A DNA stretch of 64,000 nucleotides, taken from assembly GCF_038051945.1 (NCBI RefSeq), contig NZ_CP150302.1, forward strand, positions 5,580,001 through 5,644,000, written 5' to 3'. Position 1 is the first letter of the stretch. Every line of letters begins with the position of its first letter. Source of the DNA: Paenibacillus sp. FSL H3-0469 (GTDB lineage: Bacteria; Bacillota; Bacilli; Paenibacillales; Paenibacillaceae). The notes beneath the pieces are model-generated. The model saw nothing but the letters and a program-made list of their open reading frames with translations. It was not told the DNA's origin and made no database searches. Below, piece after piece: positions 34,487 through 43,807 of this stretch. Made by a program: the position numbers and the translations under genes.

Positions 34487-34822
34487 ATGGGCAATCCGCT
34501 CAAGGAATTCAAGAGCAGCATCGATGGGCTGAAGCAGTCGCTGGATGGAGTGAAGCAATCCGTCGACGGACTGAAGGCTCCGGTCGATGAGCTCAAAGCG
34601 AATATGCAGGAGACGGTGGAGTCGGCGAAGCTGCGGAGTGACGGGGTGAAGTCGGAGCTTGGGCGGATGAAGCAGTCGGTCAAGGAGACCAAGGCGGTGC
34701 TCGGCGAGGTGAAGGAGACGCTGAGCGCATCGGCGGAGGTGTTGTCTACCCGGAAGCGGTATCTCAGGCTGTTCAGCCGTAAGAAGGGACGTCAGATGGC
34801 TGCCAAGGCCCGCCGTTCGTGA
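34487..34822 (+). CDS. Small coiled-coil protein with heptad repeats
   Basis: A 111-aa hydrophilic protein. Residues 12-50 are a near-perfect seven-residue repeat (IDGLKQS, LDGVKQS, VDGLKAP, VDELKAN), with hydrophobic residues at the a and d positions. It should form a long parallel coiled coil. The last 25 residues are strongly basic (STRKRYLRLFSRKKGRQMAAKARRS), which could bind nucleic acid or membrane surfaces. ATG 34487 follows a strong AGGAGGGG. It stands alone with its own terminator. I do not recognise a named family, though the pattern resembles small DUF948-like or YtxH-like stress proteins without the membrane segment. Confidence 0.72.
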   Translation: MGNPLKEFKSSIDGLKQSLDGVKQSVDGLKAPVDELKANMQETVESAKLRSDGVKSELGRMKQSVKETKAVLGEVKETLSASAEVLSTRKRYLRLFSRKKGRQMAAKARRS

Positions 34823-34853
34823 ACGATAATCACACATCACCCGCGCCAAAAAG

Positions 34854-34902
34854 AAGACGCAAGCGTCAAGCGGCACCCGTGCCGTCCGACGCTTGCGTCT
34901 TT
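34854..34902 (+). terminator. Rho-independent terminator
   Basis: AAGACGCAAGCGTC and GACGCTTGCGTCTT form a perfect 14-bp stem around 20 nt that can pair further (CGGCAC/GTGCCG). TT-G-TT follows. Confidence 0.85.
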
Positions 34903-34932
34903 GTTCATTCCGTGTTGTATTCCGGTCCACGC

Positions 34933-35110
34933 GGACTGGAGGGCCGTTATTTGGGTTGTTGGCGCTACTCCGGCTACCTACCCGGACTCAGAGGTCCTTA
35001 ACTAACCTGTATCGCCTCATTTTTAGCGTCACCGAGCCCTTTAACGGCTTCACAGTCCGCGGCGGGCGGAAAAGTTGTCTTTTTGAGTAAATAGGGTCCT
35101 CACAGTCCTC
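34933..35110. repeat. Intergenic motif pairs at 51/50-bp spacing
   Basis: GGACTGGAGGGCCGTTAT at 34933 and GGACTCAGAGGTCCTTAA at 34984 align at 51 bp. CACAGTCC at 35051 and 35101 repeats at 50 bp and contains the reverse of the GGACT core. No gene is supported in this part of the spacer. Confidence 0.55.
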
Positions 35111-35150
35111 TGAGCATTCAGTCGGGGTGCCATCACACTACAATCGCGCT

Positions 35151-35223
35151 ACCGCACACCGCACACCGCACACCGCACACCGCACACCGCACACCGCACA
35201 CCGCACACCGCACACCGCACACC
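35151..35223. repeat. Perfect 7-bp minisatellite, ten copies
   Basis: ACCGCAC is repeated ten times without an error (35151-35220), then a partial ACC. It lies 115 bp beyond the 3' end of the minus-strand 600-aa gene. The period is not a multiple of three and no gene covers it. Perfect copies imply recent slippage and a likely variable locus between strains. Confidence 0.95.
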
Positions 35224-35337
35224 ATTCTGTAGATCAATCTACCACACCATTCCTTGATGCCTCTCTGAAACGGTACAATACCCGGCGATGACCACGCGGC
35301 CGTCCTCAGCAGCCTGCAATCCCCGTAGTTCGCACCA

Positions 35338-37140
35338 TCAAGGTGCCGTCAGGCTTAAGCTCTGGGCCGAATCGACCACAAACACAGGTACAGTCTGCAC
35401 CCCAAGCTCTGTCTCCATTTCCCCGTATCCATTGTCGAACTGGCCGCTGACTGCGGCGGGGCCGGTAAACAGCGGCACCTCACCCTGAAGCAGCAGATCA
35501 CGCCCATTTGCGCGCGCTACGGTTCTTCCGGCGGAGTCGAGGATAATCTCGCAGGAGAAGATCACCTTCTCACTAAGGTGAAGTTCAAGCTGTGCCGCAT
35601 CAATTGGAGTATAGGCGGCGGCCTCCTGGTAGAGCTCCACGAATTCATAGCTTCCGTTCAACTGGCGGAAAATAGCTGTCCGGCCATCGGCCCCATCGGC
35701 CAGATCAGTGTCCGCAACGCGGATGGAGCCATCCTCCGCCATAAGCTCATAGCCGCTGCCGTTGAAGCTCAGGAGCAGCGTGATTCCCTCCGGCCGGAGG
35801 GTGTATCCGGTGAAGGCCAAGCGCCCGTCCGCCCGGCTGCCGGTGGCGACTACTACGGGAACCCCGGAGTATGCAGACAGCGGCTCGTCAAAAGTCAGAT
35901 TACTCAGCCCCGCCGCCTCCGGTACCACCTCGCCGGTCTGCGTCGAGACTGTGCCGTCCTCGCTCAGCGCAGCGTAGATCAGCTTGCCGCCGGAGTCTAT
36001 ACCGGCTACAGCTACCTTGGCCCCGTAGCGCCCGGTGACAGAGGCCGTTAGCGTGTAGCTGCCCTGCACTTCGCCGCCCGGCAGCAGCCGTACCGGCTCG
36101 GCCAGGTTCCAGGCCAGCGTCGCCGCAGCGGTCTCCCCGGAGGTGTCCTGCACCGGGGCCAGCTCTGCATACAGCCTGATGGCATCCGCATACCGGCCAC
36201 CCCGCACATGGCGCTGGCCCTCGCGGAGCAGCCGGGCGATGCTGCTGTCGATCAGCTTCAGCACCTTGGAGCTGGTGATGCCGGCAGATGCCGCATAGCT
36301 GCGGTAGCGGGCGGCATGTCCGGCGAAGGCTGCGGTGTGGTCACCATCCAGATCCTTGTTCAGGATGAGCGAAGCGCTCTCCTGAACCTGCTTGTTAAGC
36401 CAGGGCGCAGTATAACTATGATTCTTATAAGCTTCTTCTATAGAGAGGGCGCTCTCCAGCATGGGCCCGAAGCTTCCGGCTGCGGCCAGAGCCTTGAGCC
36501 TCGCGGTATCATGGGCCTTGAAGCTCGCAGCGAGCAGCTTATCCTTGGCGGCGGTTCCCCCGTAATAGTCTGCCGGAATCTGCAGCAGGCTCCATTTGAG
36601 ATTGTCCGTACTGCCGCTGTCCGTCCCCGAATCTGCCCCCTTAGAACCTGCGGCAAGTCCGGCCAGATACTCATCCTTGAACTGCCGGAACCCGGCGGTC
36701 ATCCTGTCTGAGACGCCTGAGTCCGCTGAGAGCTGGCGGTAATAGGCTTCATAGGGACCGCCCGGCGTCATATACTTGCTCTTCAGGCTGAGCAGGGTAG
36801 CATAGCTCTCCATCATTCCTGCGAAATCCTTCACAGTCAGCTGGTCCGTAAGCGTTAAGGACAGTCTGCTTAGACTGCTGCGGATGCCCGTGATGGGAGC
36901 CAGCTCTGCCAGTCTTGCATTAATTTCTTCTTCTTTATAGAAAATCGCGTGGTTGGCCGCTGCTTGGCGGTACCGGCTCTCGGCAGCGATAAGCTTCCCG
37001 GCAGCGTACAGTTCTCCGGCTTCTTGTACATCCTTAAGCTTATTCTTAATCCCCAGCGCCTTCTGTCCCAGCGGGAGCAGCATCAAAATACACAGAATAA
37101 TCATAATATTCCGCAGGGTTATAGCCCGTATGATCGTCAT
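35338..37140 (-). CDS. Membrane-anchored extracytoplasmic protein with TPR-like helices, cluster-associated
   Basis: A 600-aa protein of unknown family. A single membrane segment lies near residues 10-30 (IMIILCILMLLPLGQKAL); the rest is probably outside the membrane. Residues ~35-340 are helical with TPR-like units (AGELYAAGKLIAAESRYRQAA; REGQRHVRGGRYADAIRLYAELAPV). The last 230 residues are beta-rich with repeats of GSYTL..., LLSFNGSGYELMAEDGS and FRQLNGSYEFVELYQ. ATG 37140 has AAGGGG upstream. It is the distal gene of a three-gene arm that diverges from the vWA/tubulin-like operon, so it is likely a structural or sensing part of the same machine. No enzymatic motif is visible. Confidence 0.75.
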   Translation of the reverse strand: MTIIRAITLRNIMIILCILMLLPLGQKALGIKNKLKDVQEAGELYAAGKLIAAESRYRQAAANHAIFYKEEEINARLAELAPITGIRSSLSRLSLTLTDQLTVKDFAGMMESYATLLSLKSKYMTPGGPYEAYYRQLSADSGVSDRMTAGFRQFKDEYLAGLAAGSKGADSGTDSGSTDNLKWSLLQIPADYYGGTAAKDKLLAASFKAHDTARLKALAAAGSFGPMLESALSIEEAYKNHSYTAPWLNKQVQESASLILNKDLDGDHTAAFAGHAARYRSYAASAGITSSKVLKLIDSSIARLLREGQRHVRGGRYADAIRLYAELAPVQDTSGETAAATLAWNLAEPVRLLPGGEVQGSYTLTASVTGRYGAKVAVAGIDSGGKLIYAALSEDGTVSTQTGEVVPEAAGLSNLTFDEPLSAYSGVPVVVATGSRADGRLAFTGYTLRPEGITLLLSFNGSGYELMAEDGSIRVADTDLADGADGRTAIFRQLNGSYEFVELYQEAAAYTPIDAAQLELHLSEKVIFSCEIILDSAGRTVARANGRDLLLQGEVPLFTGPAAVSGQFDNGYGEMETELGVQTVPVFVVDSAQSLSLTAP

Positions 37141-37197
37141 ATAATATAGCCCCTTTATTTCATAGATAAGGATTAGAGCGGCAGTCAGCTTCTAACC

Positions 37198-38121
37198 TTA
37201 CACTTCAGGGTCCCAGCGGTACTTCAGCTCACGGATCTCCTCAACCTTGGCATCCAGGCCGTTCCACGGCTCATAAGGATTCGCGGCAATCAGTCTGGAT
37301 AAGCGCAGGAACCGGTCCTTGGGCAGCTCCTGTACATAGCGGCCGATCATGCCGGAGTAGAGCAGTGCGTATCGCTTCATGCGCACCGCAGCACTGGCAA
37401 CGGCCGTCATAATGTCCAGCCCCTTATCCATTTCGAGAATCTGCACCTCGTAATTCTTGACATAGCGCAGGGTGCGGTCTTTGATCAGCTCGGGACGGAC
37501 CCTGGCGATCTCGCCGATATATTCAGCCAGCAGCGGCTCGAAGTCCTTCAGCAGCAGCTGCTCCAGCTCCAGCGTCATGTCCTTGCGCAGCTGGAAGCCG
37601 TGCAGCAGGGCGACACGCTGGCGGGAGATCCGGTCTCCGCGCAGCAGCACGGAGATCTCGCGCAGCTTCTCATAAGCGAGCACATCATTCTCGCGCAGGA
37701 CCGTCACGGCTTCCTGGCGGTTCAGCTCCAGATCTTCCTTGATGCTATAAATATTACGGCCAAGCAGTTTGTTCAGCGCGTACAGATTTTCGTTCTGCCG
37801 TACTTTTCGCTGCGTATAGTAGACCAGTCCGGCTAATACAAGACCGCCTGCGCCGCACAGTAACATCTGCTGCAGATTTTGTCCGAAATAGATTCCGGCC
37901 AGGGTCAGCAGGAGAATAACGAGCAGCCGGGTCTGTACCCTGCGCCCGGCTAAGGAAGCTGCATACTTCTCTACCGGAGCCAGCGAGGCACGGCCGCAGT
38001 GGGTGCAACGTTCCTCGCCCAGCGCGGTGTAACGGTGGCAGCGGCGGCAGATGCGCAGCTTCTCGAAGGCGTAACGGGGAGCCTTGAAGGGACGGAAGAT
38101 CACCGGTTTCTTTTTACTCAC
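37198..38121 (-). CDS. Zinc-ribbon membrane protein, cluster-associated
   Basis: A 307-aa protein. Residues ~24-43 are a zinc ribbon (CRRCHRYTALGEERCTHCG, two C-x-x-C knuckles). Two adjacent membrane segments follow near 60-105 (TRLLVILLLTLAGIYFG; MLLCGAGGLVLAGLVYY). The remaining ~200 residues are a long cytoplasmic helical region (RQNENLYALNKLLGRNIYSIKEDLELNRQEAVTVL). The start is GTG 38121, inside the last codons of the upstream 50-aa gene (8-bp overlap), a sign of coupled translation. Zinc ribbons also occur in the GTPase of this cluster. Family not recognised. Confidence 0.75.
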   Translation of the reverse strand: MSKKKPVIFRPFKAPRYAFEKLRICRRCHRYTALGEERCTHCGRASLAPVEKYAASLAGRRVQTRLLVILLLTLAGIYFGQNLQQMLLCGAGGLVLAGLVYYTQRKVRQNENLYALNKLLGRNIYSIKEDLELNRQEAVTVLRENDVLAYEKLREISVLLRGDRISRQRVALLHGFQLRKDMTLELEQLLLKDFEPLLAEYIGEIARVRPELIKDRTLRYVKNYEVQILEMDKGLDIMTAVASAAVRMKRYALLYSGMIGRYVQELPKDRFLRLSRLIAANPYEPWNGLDAKVEEIRELKYRWDPEV

Positions 38122-38266
38122 GGTCCGTATCTCCTCCGTTCAATGCAGCCAGCAGGCGCTCGTCGATATCCTCACGGATGAGCGGCTTCCGCTGGCGGGA
38201 AGCATATAAAATGATCTGAATCACAGCATAGAGAAACGTTATCCCGAGTATGGCGTATGTAATCAT
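38114..38266 (-). CDS. 50-aa single-span membrane protein, first gene of the divergent arm
   Basis: A small gene read directly from the sequence. ATG at 38266 begins MITYAILGITFLYAVIQII, a hydrophobic span, followed by ASRQRKPLIREDIDERLLAALNGG and a TAA at 38114. GGAAG lies 6-9 nt before the ATG. The stop codon overlaps the GTG start of the zinc-ribbon gene, so it is in the same transcript and translationally coupled, which supports its reality. It resembles small accessory subunits: one span plus an acidic/basic tail. No family is recognised. Confidence 0.7.
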   Translation of the reverse strand: MITYAILGITFLYAVIQIILYASRQRKPLIREDIDERLLAALNGGDTDRE

Positions 38267-38399
38267 GGAACTCTTCCTTTCTGCTCTGGTTACGGTCTTT
38301 TAATCAAATATTCAGGAATGCGGCGTATACTTAGAATAGTCTATCCGGCTCAGGATGGCGATTGCCACTAGCGGAAGTGCCGGTCCAGCGGTCACTATG

Positions 38400-38428
38400 T
38401 TGAAGTTTACAAGGTTTAATTATATCAT
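38400..38428 (+). promoter_or_regulatory. SigmaA-type promoter of the vWA/tubulin-like operon
   Basis: TTGAAG (38400-38405) and TATCAT (38423-38428), 17 bp apart, in an AT-rich stretch. About 80 nt of leader separates it from the vWA gene at 38511. The three-gene arm on the other strand starts at 38266, so both directions are probably driven from this spacer. Confidence 0.6.
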
Positions 38429-38510
38429 AATGGCATGCTATTGACAGAATTTAGCTATGCGTTACGGATCTGCCATATCCGCCTAATTTCACACAAGAGG
38501 AGCCCTATTT

Positions 38511-40328
38511 ATGCTTCGTAACGAACGTTATTTCAGCAAGGCCAAGAATAGACTGCAGCGCATATTGCCTGTATTGCTCATGATCTTATGCATCACTGTA
38601 TCTCCATATGCTGCTTCGCGAGCCAGCGCGGCTTCAGCCGCACCGTCACATATTGACGCTGTGCTGCTGATCGATGTCAGCAACTCGATGAACAAGAGCG
38701 ACAAGAACAAGATAGCCAATGAAGCGATGAAGATGTTCATAGATATGTTATCCACCCAAGGCGACAAGGTAGGCATTGTGGCCTACACCGATAAGGTGCA
38801 GCGTGAGAAGGCGCTGCTCGGCATCAAATCCGCCGGCGATAAGGAGGATCTGAAGAATTTCATCGACGGGCTTAGCCGCGGACCCTACACGGACCTGGCG
38901 GTCGGGATGGAAGAAGCGGTGAAGGTGCTGGAGAACGGCAGCGATCCCGGCCATGAGCCAATGATCGTCATGCTGGCGGACGGCAACAATGACCTGAATG
39001 AAGCCAGCGGCCGGAAGCAGTCCGATTCCGACAAGGAGCTGAAGGCGGCAGTAGAGTCTGCCAAGCAGAAGGGGTATCCGGTATATACCATAGGGCTGAA
39101 TGCGGACGGCAAGCTGAACAAGAATATTCTGGCCGGGCTGTCCAGTGAGACAGGCGGCAAGGCATTCACTACCAATTCCGCCGATGATCTGCCGCAGATT
39201 CTCAGCGAGATTTTTGCCAGCCACTTGAAGTTGAAGGTGGTGCCGGTGCCGTCTATTACGGCAAACGGCGATTATCAGGATGTAACGGTGAACGTGCCGA
39301 ACAGCAGCGTGCTGGAAGCGAATATCTCCATTATGTCCTCGAAGCCGGTGACGGCGAAGCTGAGCGATCCTTCCGGCAAGGAAGTTGCTATTCCCTCGGA
39401 TAAGGTGCTGCTGTCGAAATCGTCCACCTACACTCTGATCAAGCTGCTCGCGCCGGAGCAGGGGGACTGGAAGCTCCAGGTCAAGGGCGTGCCCAAGGAC
39501 AAAATCGACATTAATCTGGTGTTCAACTACGATCTGGAGCTGAAGCTGGATGCTCTGCCAGCCAAGTCTTACGGCAAAGGCGACAAGGTGGAGATCTCTT
39601 CCCATCTGTACAGCAACGGGGCGGAGGTAACGGAAGGCAGCCTGTATCAGGAGATGAAGGCGGTGCTGCTGGCGACCGATGCCGATACCGGCCAGGTGCA
39701 AGAGATTCCGCTGGACAATTCGGGTGCTGCGTTTAAGGGCACTTTTGAGATACAAGACAGTCATGAATATAAGCTGAAGGTCCGGGCCGAGGAGAGCAGC
39801 TTCTACCGCGAGAGCGACGAGCTGACCATCAACGCCAAGACGGGAACGGTAGCGACCGCCCCGCCGTCAGCAGGCACTCCTGCGGGCGAAGAACCAGCCG
39901 CTGAGAAGACCACGAACACGCTGTATTATATCATCGGCGGCATTGTGCTGCTGGCTGCGGCTGCCGCATTCTGGCTGCTGCGGAGTAAGGCAAACAGAGG
40001 GTTCGTCGGACAGATGGTGGTGGAGGTGCTGGATACCAATACCGGGGAGAAAACCTATCCGCAGTACAAGAAGCTCTCCGGCTTCCGCGGCAAGTTCACG
40101 CTTCATCAGCTGCTGCAGCTGGCCCCGGAGCTGAAGGAGAGCGAGAAGCTGGTGTTCACGCCCGGGACGAATGACCGGCTGCTGCTGCGCAGCGGCGAGG
40201 GTATTACGGTTGAGCGTTCAGGCCGTGCCGCAGATATCTCACGTGGCCTGGAGATGAAGAGCGGGGACCGGGTAACGGTCTCTCTGCAGACGGTAGATAA
40301 GACGATTTCTTTGGAATATTTGATCTGA
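38511..40328 (+). CDS. Secreted von Willebrand factor A protein with one membrane anchor
   Basis: A 605-aa protein. A signal peptide ends near residue 42 (VSPYAASRASA). The vWA domain follows (residues 48-235) with a metal-ion site D55-V-S-N-S-M and the later threonine in GPYTDLAVGMEEAV, and DGNNDLNEASG. Beta-rich domains cover residues ~240-440. A Pro/Thr-rich linker and one membrane segment (TLYYIIGGIVLLAAAAAFWLL, about 465-485) come next, then a 110-residue cytoplasmic domain (KLSGFRGKFTLHQLLQLAPE). vWA domains bind partner proteins through the bound metal. It opens the plus-strand arm and lies 85 bp upstream of the tubulin-like gene. Confidence 0.88.
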   Translation: MLRNERYFSKAKNRLQRILPVLLMILCITVSPYAASRASAASAAPSHIDAVLLIDVSNSMNKSDKNKIANEAMKMFIDMLSTQGDKVGIVAYTDKVQREKALLGIKSAGDKEDLKNFIDGLSRGPYTDLAVGMEEAVKVLENGSDPGHEPMIVMLADGNNDLNEASGRKQSDSDKELKAAVESAKQKGYPVYTIGLNADGKLNKNILAGLSSETGGKAFTTNSADDLPQILSEIFASHLKLKVVPVPSITANGDYQDVTVNVPNSSVLEANISIMSSKPVTAKLSDPSGKEVAIPSDKVLLSKSSTYTLIKLLAPEQGDWKLQVKGVPKDKIDINLVFNYDLELKLDALPAKSYGKGDKVEISSHLYSNGAEVTEGSLYQEMKAVLLATDADTGQVQEIPLDNSGAAFKGTFEIQDSHEYKLKVRAEESSFYRESDELTINAKTGTVATAPPSAGTPAGEEPAAEKTTNTLYYIIGGIVLLAAAAAFWLLRSKANRGFVGQMVVEVLDTNTGEKTYPQYKKLSGFRGKFTLHQLLQLAPELKESEKLVFTPGTNDRLLLRSGEGITVERSGRAADISRGLEMKSGDRVTVSLQTVDKTISLEYLI

Positions 40329-40349
40329 TAAGCAGGCTAAGTTTGTGCT

Positions 40350-40378
40350 CCCGAAGCGATTATACGAAATGATTCGGG
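40350..40378. other. Stem-loop between the vWA and tubulin-like genes
   Basis: CCCGAA and TTCGGG form a 6-bp stem around 17 nt, without a T run. It may adjust relative expression of the two genes; the evidence is only the inverted repeat. Confidence 0.35.
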
Positions 40379-40413
40379 CTGCATAGGCTATCACAACTTT
40401 TGGGGGAGAACCT

Positions 40414-43400
40414 ATGAAACCGGTAGTAAGAGAACATATTCAACAACTGGATGTATCGCTGGGCGGAGGGATTGTCAGCGACAAGATCAGAGTAGATACC
40501 ATCGACAACCCGATCCTCATTATCGGGCTTGGCGGCACGGGCATCGATGCCCTGCTGCGGCTCAAATACCAGATTAACCGCCGCTTCAAGCTGCCTGAAG
40601 ATCCGTTGTCCAAGAAGAAGCGGGATAAGCCCGACAACGTGGAATTCCTGGCGTTCGAGACCAATGAACAGGACCGCGGCAAAAAATACAAGGGCATCGG
40701 CCTCGACCCGCAGAATGAATTCGTGCTGCTGGCCAATGCCGAGATCGGCGGACTGCTGCAGAACCGCAGCATCCTGGATTCCTACATTACAGACTGGCTG
40801 TCGCCGGAGCTGAGCATCACAGACGGCATGAATGGAGCTGCCGGGGTGCGCCAGGCCGGACGTCTGCTGCTGTTCACAAAGATCAACCAGGTGGTTGCCG
40901 CCATCGACAAGAAGATTAAGACCCTATCTGTCGGCACCAGCAAGAAGCTGATGGTCTTCCTGCTTACCGGTCTGTCCGGAGGAACCGGCAGCGGGGCGTT
41001 CCTGGATATTGCCTACATCGTGCGCGGCATTATTGAACGTGACTATGGCGCAGCCGGGATAGACCGTGTCAATACGCTGGGCTATCTGTTCACACCGGAC
41101 GTCAACCTGTCGAACAAAAGCCTCAGCGAGCATACCCGCGAGTATATCCGTAAGAACGGGTATGCCGCGCTTAAAGAACTGGATTACTGGATGAACGTGG
41201 ACAGCCGGGGCGAACGGTTCCGCCAGAAGTACGGCAATATTCTGAGCGTCAACTCGCCGCTGCCGCCGTTCAATCTCTGTCATCTCATCTCCGCAACCAA
41301 TACGGAAGGCAAGCTGCTGGAGAACGCCTACGATTACTGCATGAACGTGACGGCTGAGAATATCACCAACTTCATGGCCAGTGAAGAGAAGGCCTCCGGC
41401 GAGGAGTTCGCCATCCATGACTATATCAGCAACATCCGCACGAACATTGCCCAAATGAACAAGACCTATCCTGCCAACTATGAGTACAACATTATCGGGG
41501 CATCCTCGGCCGTGCTGCCGATTGAGGAAATGACAACCTATCTGGCTTACCGCCTCTTCGACAAAATGGACAAGATGTTCCATCACGCCCCGAACCAGGA
41601 GGATGTGGAGAAGATGGCGCGCAAGCTCGGCATCGATCTCGATACGATGATCAAGACGTTCGAGTCCCGTGTGCCGGAGCCGCTGCCGGGTTATCAGAAC
41701 AGCGAGCGCCTCAGCCATGCGAATGTGGTCAAGAATCAGGTCGTCAGCATGGATACGGAGCTGGAGCAGAACTTCCTGGCCCGTGCGCGTGAGGAATATA
41801 TCAAATCCAAGAAGCAGCTTCCAGGCGAAATTGCCGGACAGTTCGGCGAAGAACTGGAACGCATCTTCCTGCACCCTGAACAGGGGCCGTTCTATGTGTC
41901 GCGGCTGCTCTACACAGAGAAGGGCTTCTGCATCCTGAAGCTGATCCAGTCTTATATTGAAGCGCTGCGCGAGAGTCTCTTGCGCCTGCCGCGTGATATT
42001 GAGACCGCCCAGGAGAGTGCAGAGGATAAGCTGGGCGATGCGCGGAGCGCTTTTGTGTCCAAGGAGAAGAAGAAGAACGCCTATATTGAAGCCAAAATCA
42101 ATGAATACTGGCTGCACGCCGATGTGGAGCGCACCGAGCAGATGATCCAGTTCTATGAAGATCTGTATGAGCTGCTAAATGAAGAGAACAGCCGGATCTA
42201 CGGGGTATTCACCGAGATTCTGACCGCGCTCAGCTCGATCTTCGAGAAGAACGGCGACATTCTGATTAACGGCGAAGAGCAGGCAGACCATAAGGGCAAC
42301 AAAACCTACTATTGGAATATCGTCAACGTGCCGGATATCTCGGCGACCATCTCCAAAATCATGGACCAGAAGGACGGCGATGATCTGATCCGTGACTTCA
42401 CACGCGAGATGCTGAAGCATTCCGGACGCTGGGTAAGAGAGCAGGAGATTGATATTGTCCGCTCCATCTCCGAGTTCCTCAGCGACAAGTTCGGGGACCT
42501 CATTACCCGTTCGATGGAGGATTTCCTGGTGATGAAATACGGGCGCGAGGAGCCGCTGGATAAGTTCGTGGAGCGGATTATTGCCGGACGTCTGGATGAG
42601 GATGCGGTGCCGATTTTCCACCTCAGCAACAGCTCTGGCAGTCTGCACTTCCCGTCCTGGGGCTTCGTCTCTGTGCCGGTGAAGGCGCCGGGAATTCTGA
42701 AGGGTGTGCGGAATTATCAGAATAATGCACTCGGCAAATCGCAGTTCACGATCAAGGAGAGCGAGGTCAAGAACCGGATTTTCTGGCTGAATACACGCAA
42801 CGGGGTGCCGCTGTTCGTCTATACGCCGCTCCGGGTGTACGAGGAGAACTACGAGCGGACCATTCTAGACAAGGAAGGCATCGGCCGCCATCTGGTGATG
42901 ACCGATAAGGACAACTGGACCTATCTGCCTTCGCCGATCCCGGAGAAGTCCTGGGGCGATACGTATGCGAATCCGCGGGTCCGTGAGTACAATGCCAGAG
43001 TGCGTGCAGATTTCGGCCGGGCGCTTGCGTCCGGTGTGATCATCGAGAAGGGTGTAGATGAGAACACGAGCAGCCGCTTCTCCGTGATCTTCACGAAGCC
43101 GCTGGATCTGGGCAAGCTGCTGGACGCTTATGATCTGCAGCTGGATGCGCCGCGTCCGAATCTGGGTGAAGTGCGCAAGGCTGCTGAGGAGCTAAAAGCG
43201 CTCCGCACAGGAGGCCTTGAACGCGAAGCCGTGAAGGATATCTTCGGCAGCATTAATCTGGAGCTGGCCCAGGAGAACCTGATCCGTTCCCCGCAGCTCA
43301 TTGCCCGTGTCCGTGAGGAGCTGGCGAAATACGATGCACTGGCAGCTAAATCTGCGGAACTGGAAGCACTTGTACATCAGCATCTGGATGAAGACAAATG

Positions 43401-43803
43401 GCTGGACCAGTTCATTGAAGCATTGTACACCGATACGATCACCAAAAAAGGTGCGCTCTATGTCTACGACCGCGACGAGGACGAGGATGCCTGGGAGCCG
43501 TTCGCGAATCTGATGAAGGAACGCAGCTATGTGGAGTATGCCGTCTACCGCCATTTCCGTGAGCTGGATGAGAAAAGCCGCAGTCTCCTGCTCCGCAAGG
43601 CAGCGCGCCGGGCCGGAGAAATGACCGCAGCTGAAGATGTAACTCCGCTGCTGTATAAGCTGGAAGGAATGTATGTCTCGTTCCTGGAAGCGCGTGACGC
43701 TCTGGAATATGAGCGGGTAGAGCATGCTAACGGAGACGAAATGTACGGCTTCTACAAGAGCCTGACCGGCAAGCTTGGCAGCATCCGCAGAAAGCTGAAG
43801 TAG
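40414..43803 (+). CDS. Tubulin-like GTPase protein (Tubulin_2-type)
   Basis: An 1129-aa cytoplasmic protein. The N-terminal ~400 residues have the tubulin/FtsZ-type nucleotide fold: a glycine-rich first loop PILIIGLGGTGIDALLRLK (residues ~33-52) and the tubulin signature TGLSGGTGSGAFLDIAYIV (about 188-206). NLGYLFTPD-like and ATNTEGKLLENAYDY blocks are further core elements. The remaining ~700 residues are an extended mostly helical region with charged coiled-coil-like parts (QESAEDKLGDARSAFVSKEKKKNAYIEAKI). It is much longer than tubulin or FtsZ (400-450 aa), as is usual for this prokaryotic family. Whether it polymerises is not known. It is followed after 4 bp by the 808-aa gene. The start follows GGGGGAG. 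Confidence 0.85.
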   Translation: MKPVVREHIQQLDVSLGGGIVSDKIRVDTIDNPILIIGLGGTGIDALLRLKYQINRRFKLPEDPLSKKKRDKPDNVEFLAFETNEQDRGKKYKGIGLDPQNEFVLLANAEIGGLLQNRSILDSYITDWLSPELSITDGMNGAAGVRQAGRLLLFTKINQVVAAIDKKIKTLSVGTSKKLMVFLLTGLSGGTGSGAFLDIAYIVRGIIERDYGAAGIDRVNTLGYLFTPDVNLSNKSLSEHTREYIRKNGYAALKELDYWMNVDSRGERFRQKYGNILSVNSPLPPFNLCHLISATNTEGKLLENAYDYCMNVTAENITNFMASEEKASGEEFAIHDYISNIRTNIAQMNKTYPANYEYNIIGASSAVLPIEEMTTYLAYRLFDKMDKMFHHAPNQEDVEKMARKLGIDLDTMIKTFESRVPEPLPGYQNSERLSHANVVKNQVVSMDTELEQNFLARAREEYIKSKKQLPGEIAGQFGEELERIFLHPEQGPFYVSRLLYTEKGFCILKLIQSYIEALRESLLRLPRDIETAQESAEDKLGDARSAFVSKEKKKNAYIEAKINEYWLHADVERTEQMIQFYEDLYELLNEENSRIYGVFTEILTALSSIFEKNGDILINGEEQADHKGNKTYYWNIVNVPDISATISKIMDQKDGDDLIRDFTREMLKHSGRWVREQEIDIVRSISEFLSDKFGDLITRSMEDFLVMKYGREEPLDKFVERIIAGRLDEDAVPIFHLSNSSGSLHFPSWGFVSVPVKAPGILKGVRNYQNNALGKSQFTIKESEVKNRIFWLNTRNGVPLFVYTPLRVYEENYERTILDKEGIGRHLVMTDKDNWTYLPSPIPEKSWGDTYANPRVREYNARVRADFGRALASGVIIEKGVDENTSSRFSVIFTKPLDLGKLLDAYDLQLDAPRPNLGEVRKAAEELKALRTGGLEREAVKDIFGSINLELAQENLIRSPQLIARVREELAKYDALAAKSAELEALVHQHLDEDKWLDQFIEALYTDTITKKGALYVYDRDEDEDAWEPFANLMKERSYVEYAVYRHFRELDEKSRSLLLRKAARRAGEMTAAEDVTPLLYKLEGMYVSFLEARDALEYERVEHANGDEMYGFYKSLTGKLGSIRRKLK

Positions 43804-43807
43804 GCCT

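Noticed and set aside
35151..35223. An origin-type iteron array
   Set aside because: The unit is only 7 bp, with no replication gene or AT-rich region beside it.
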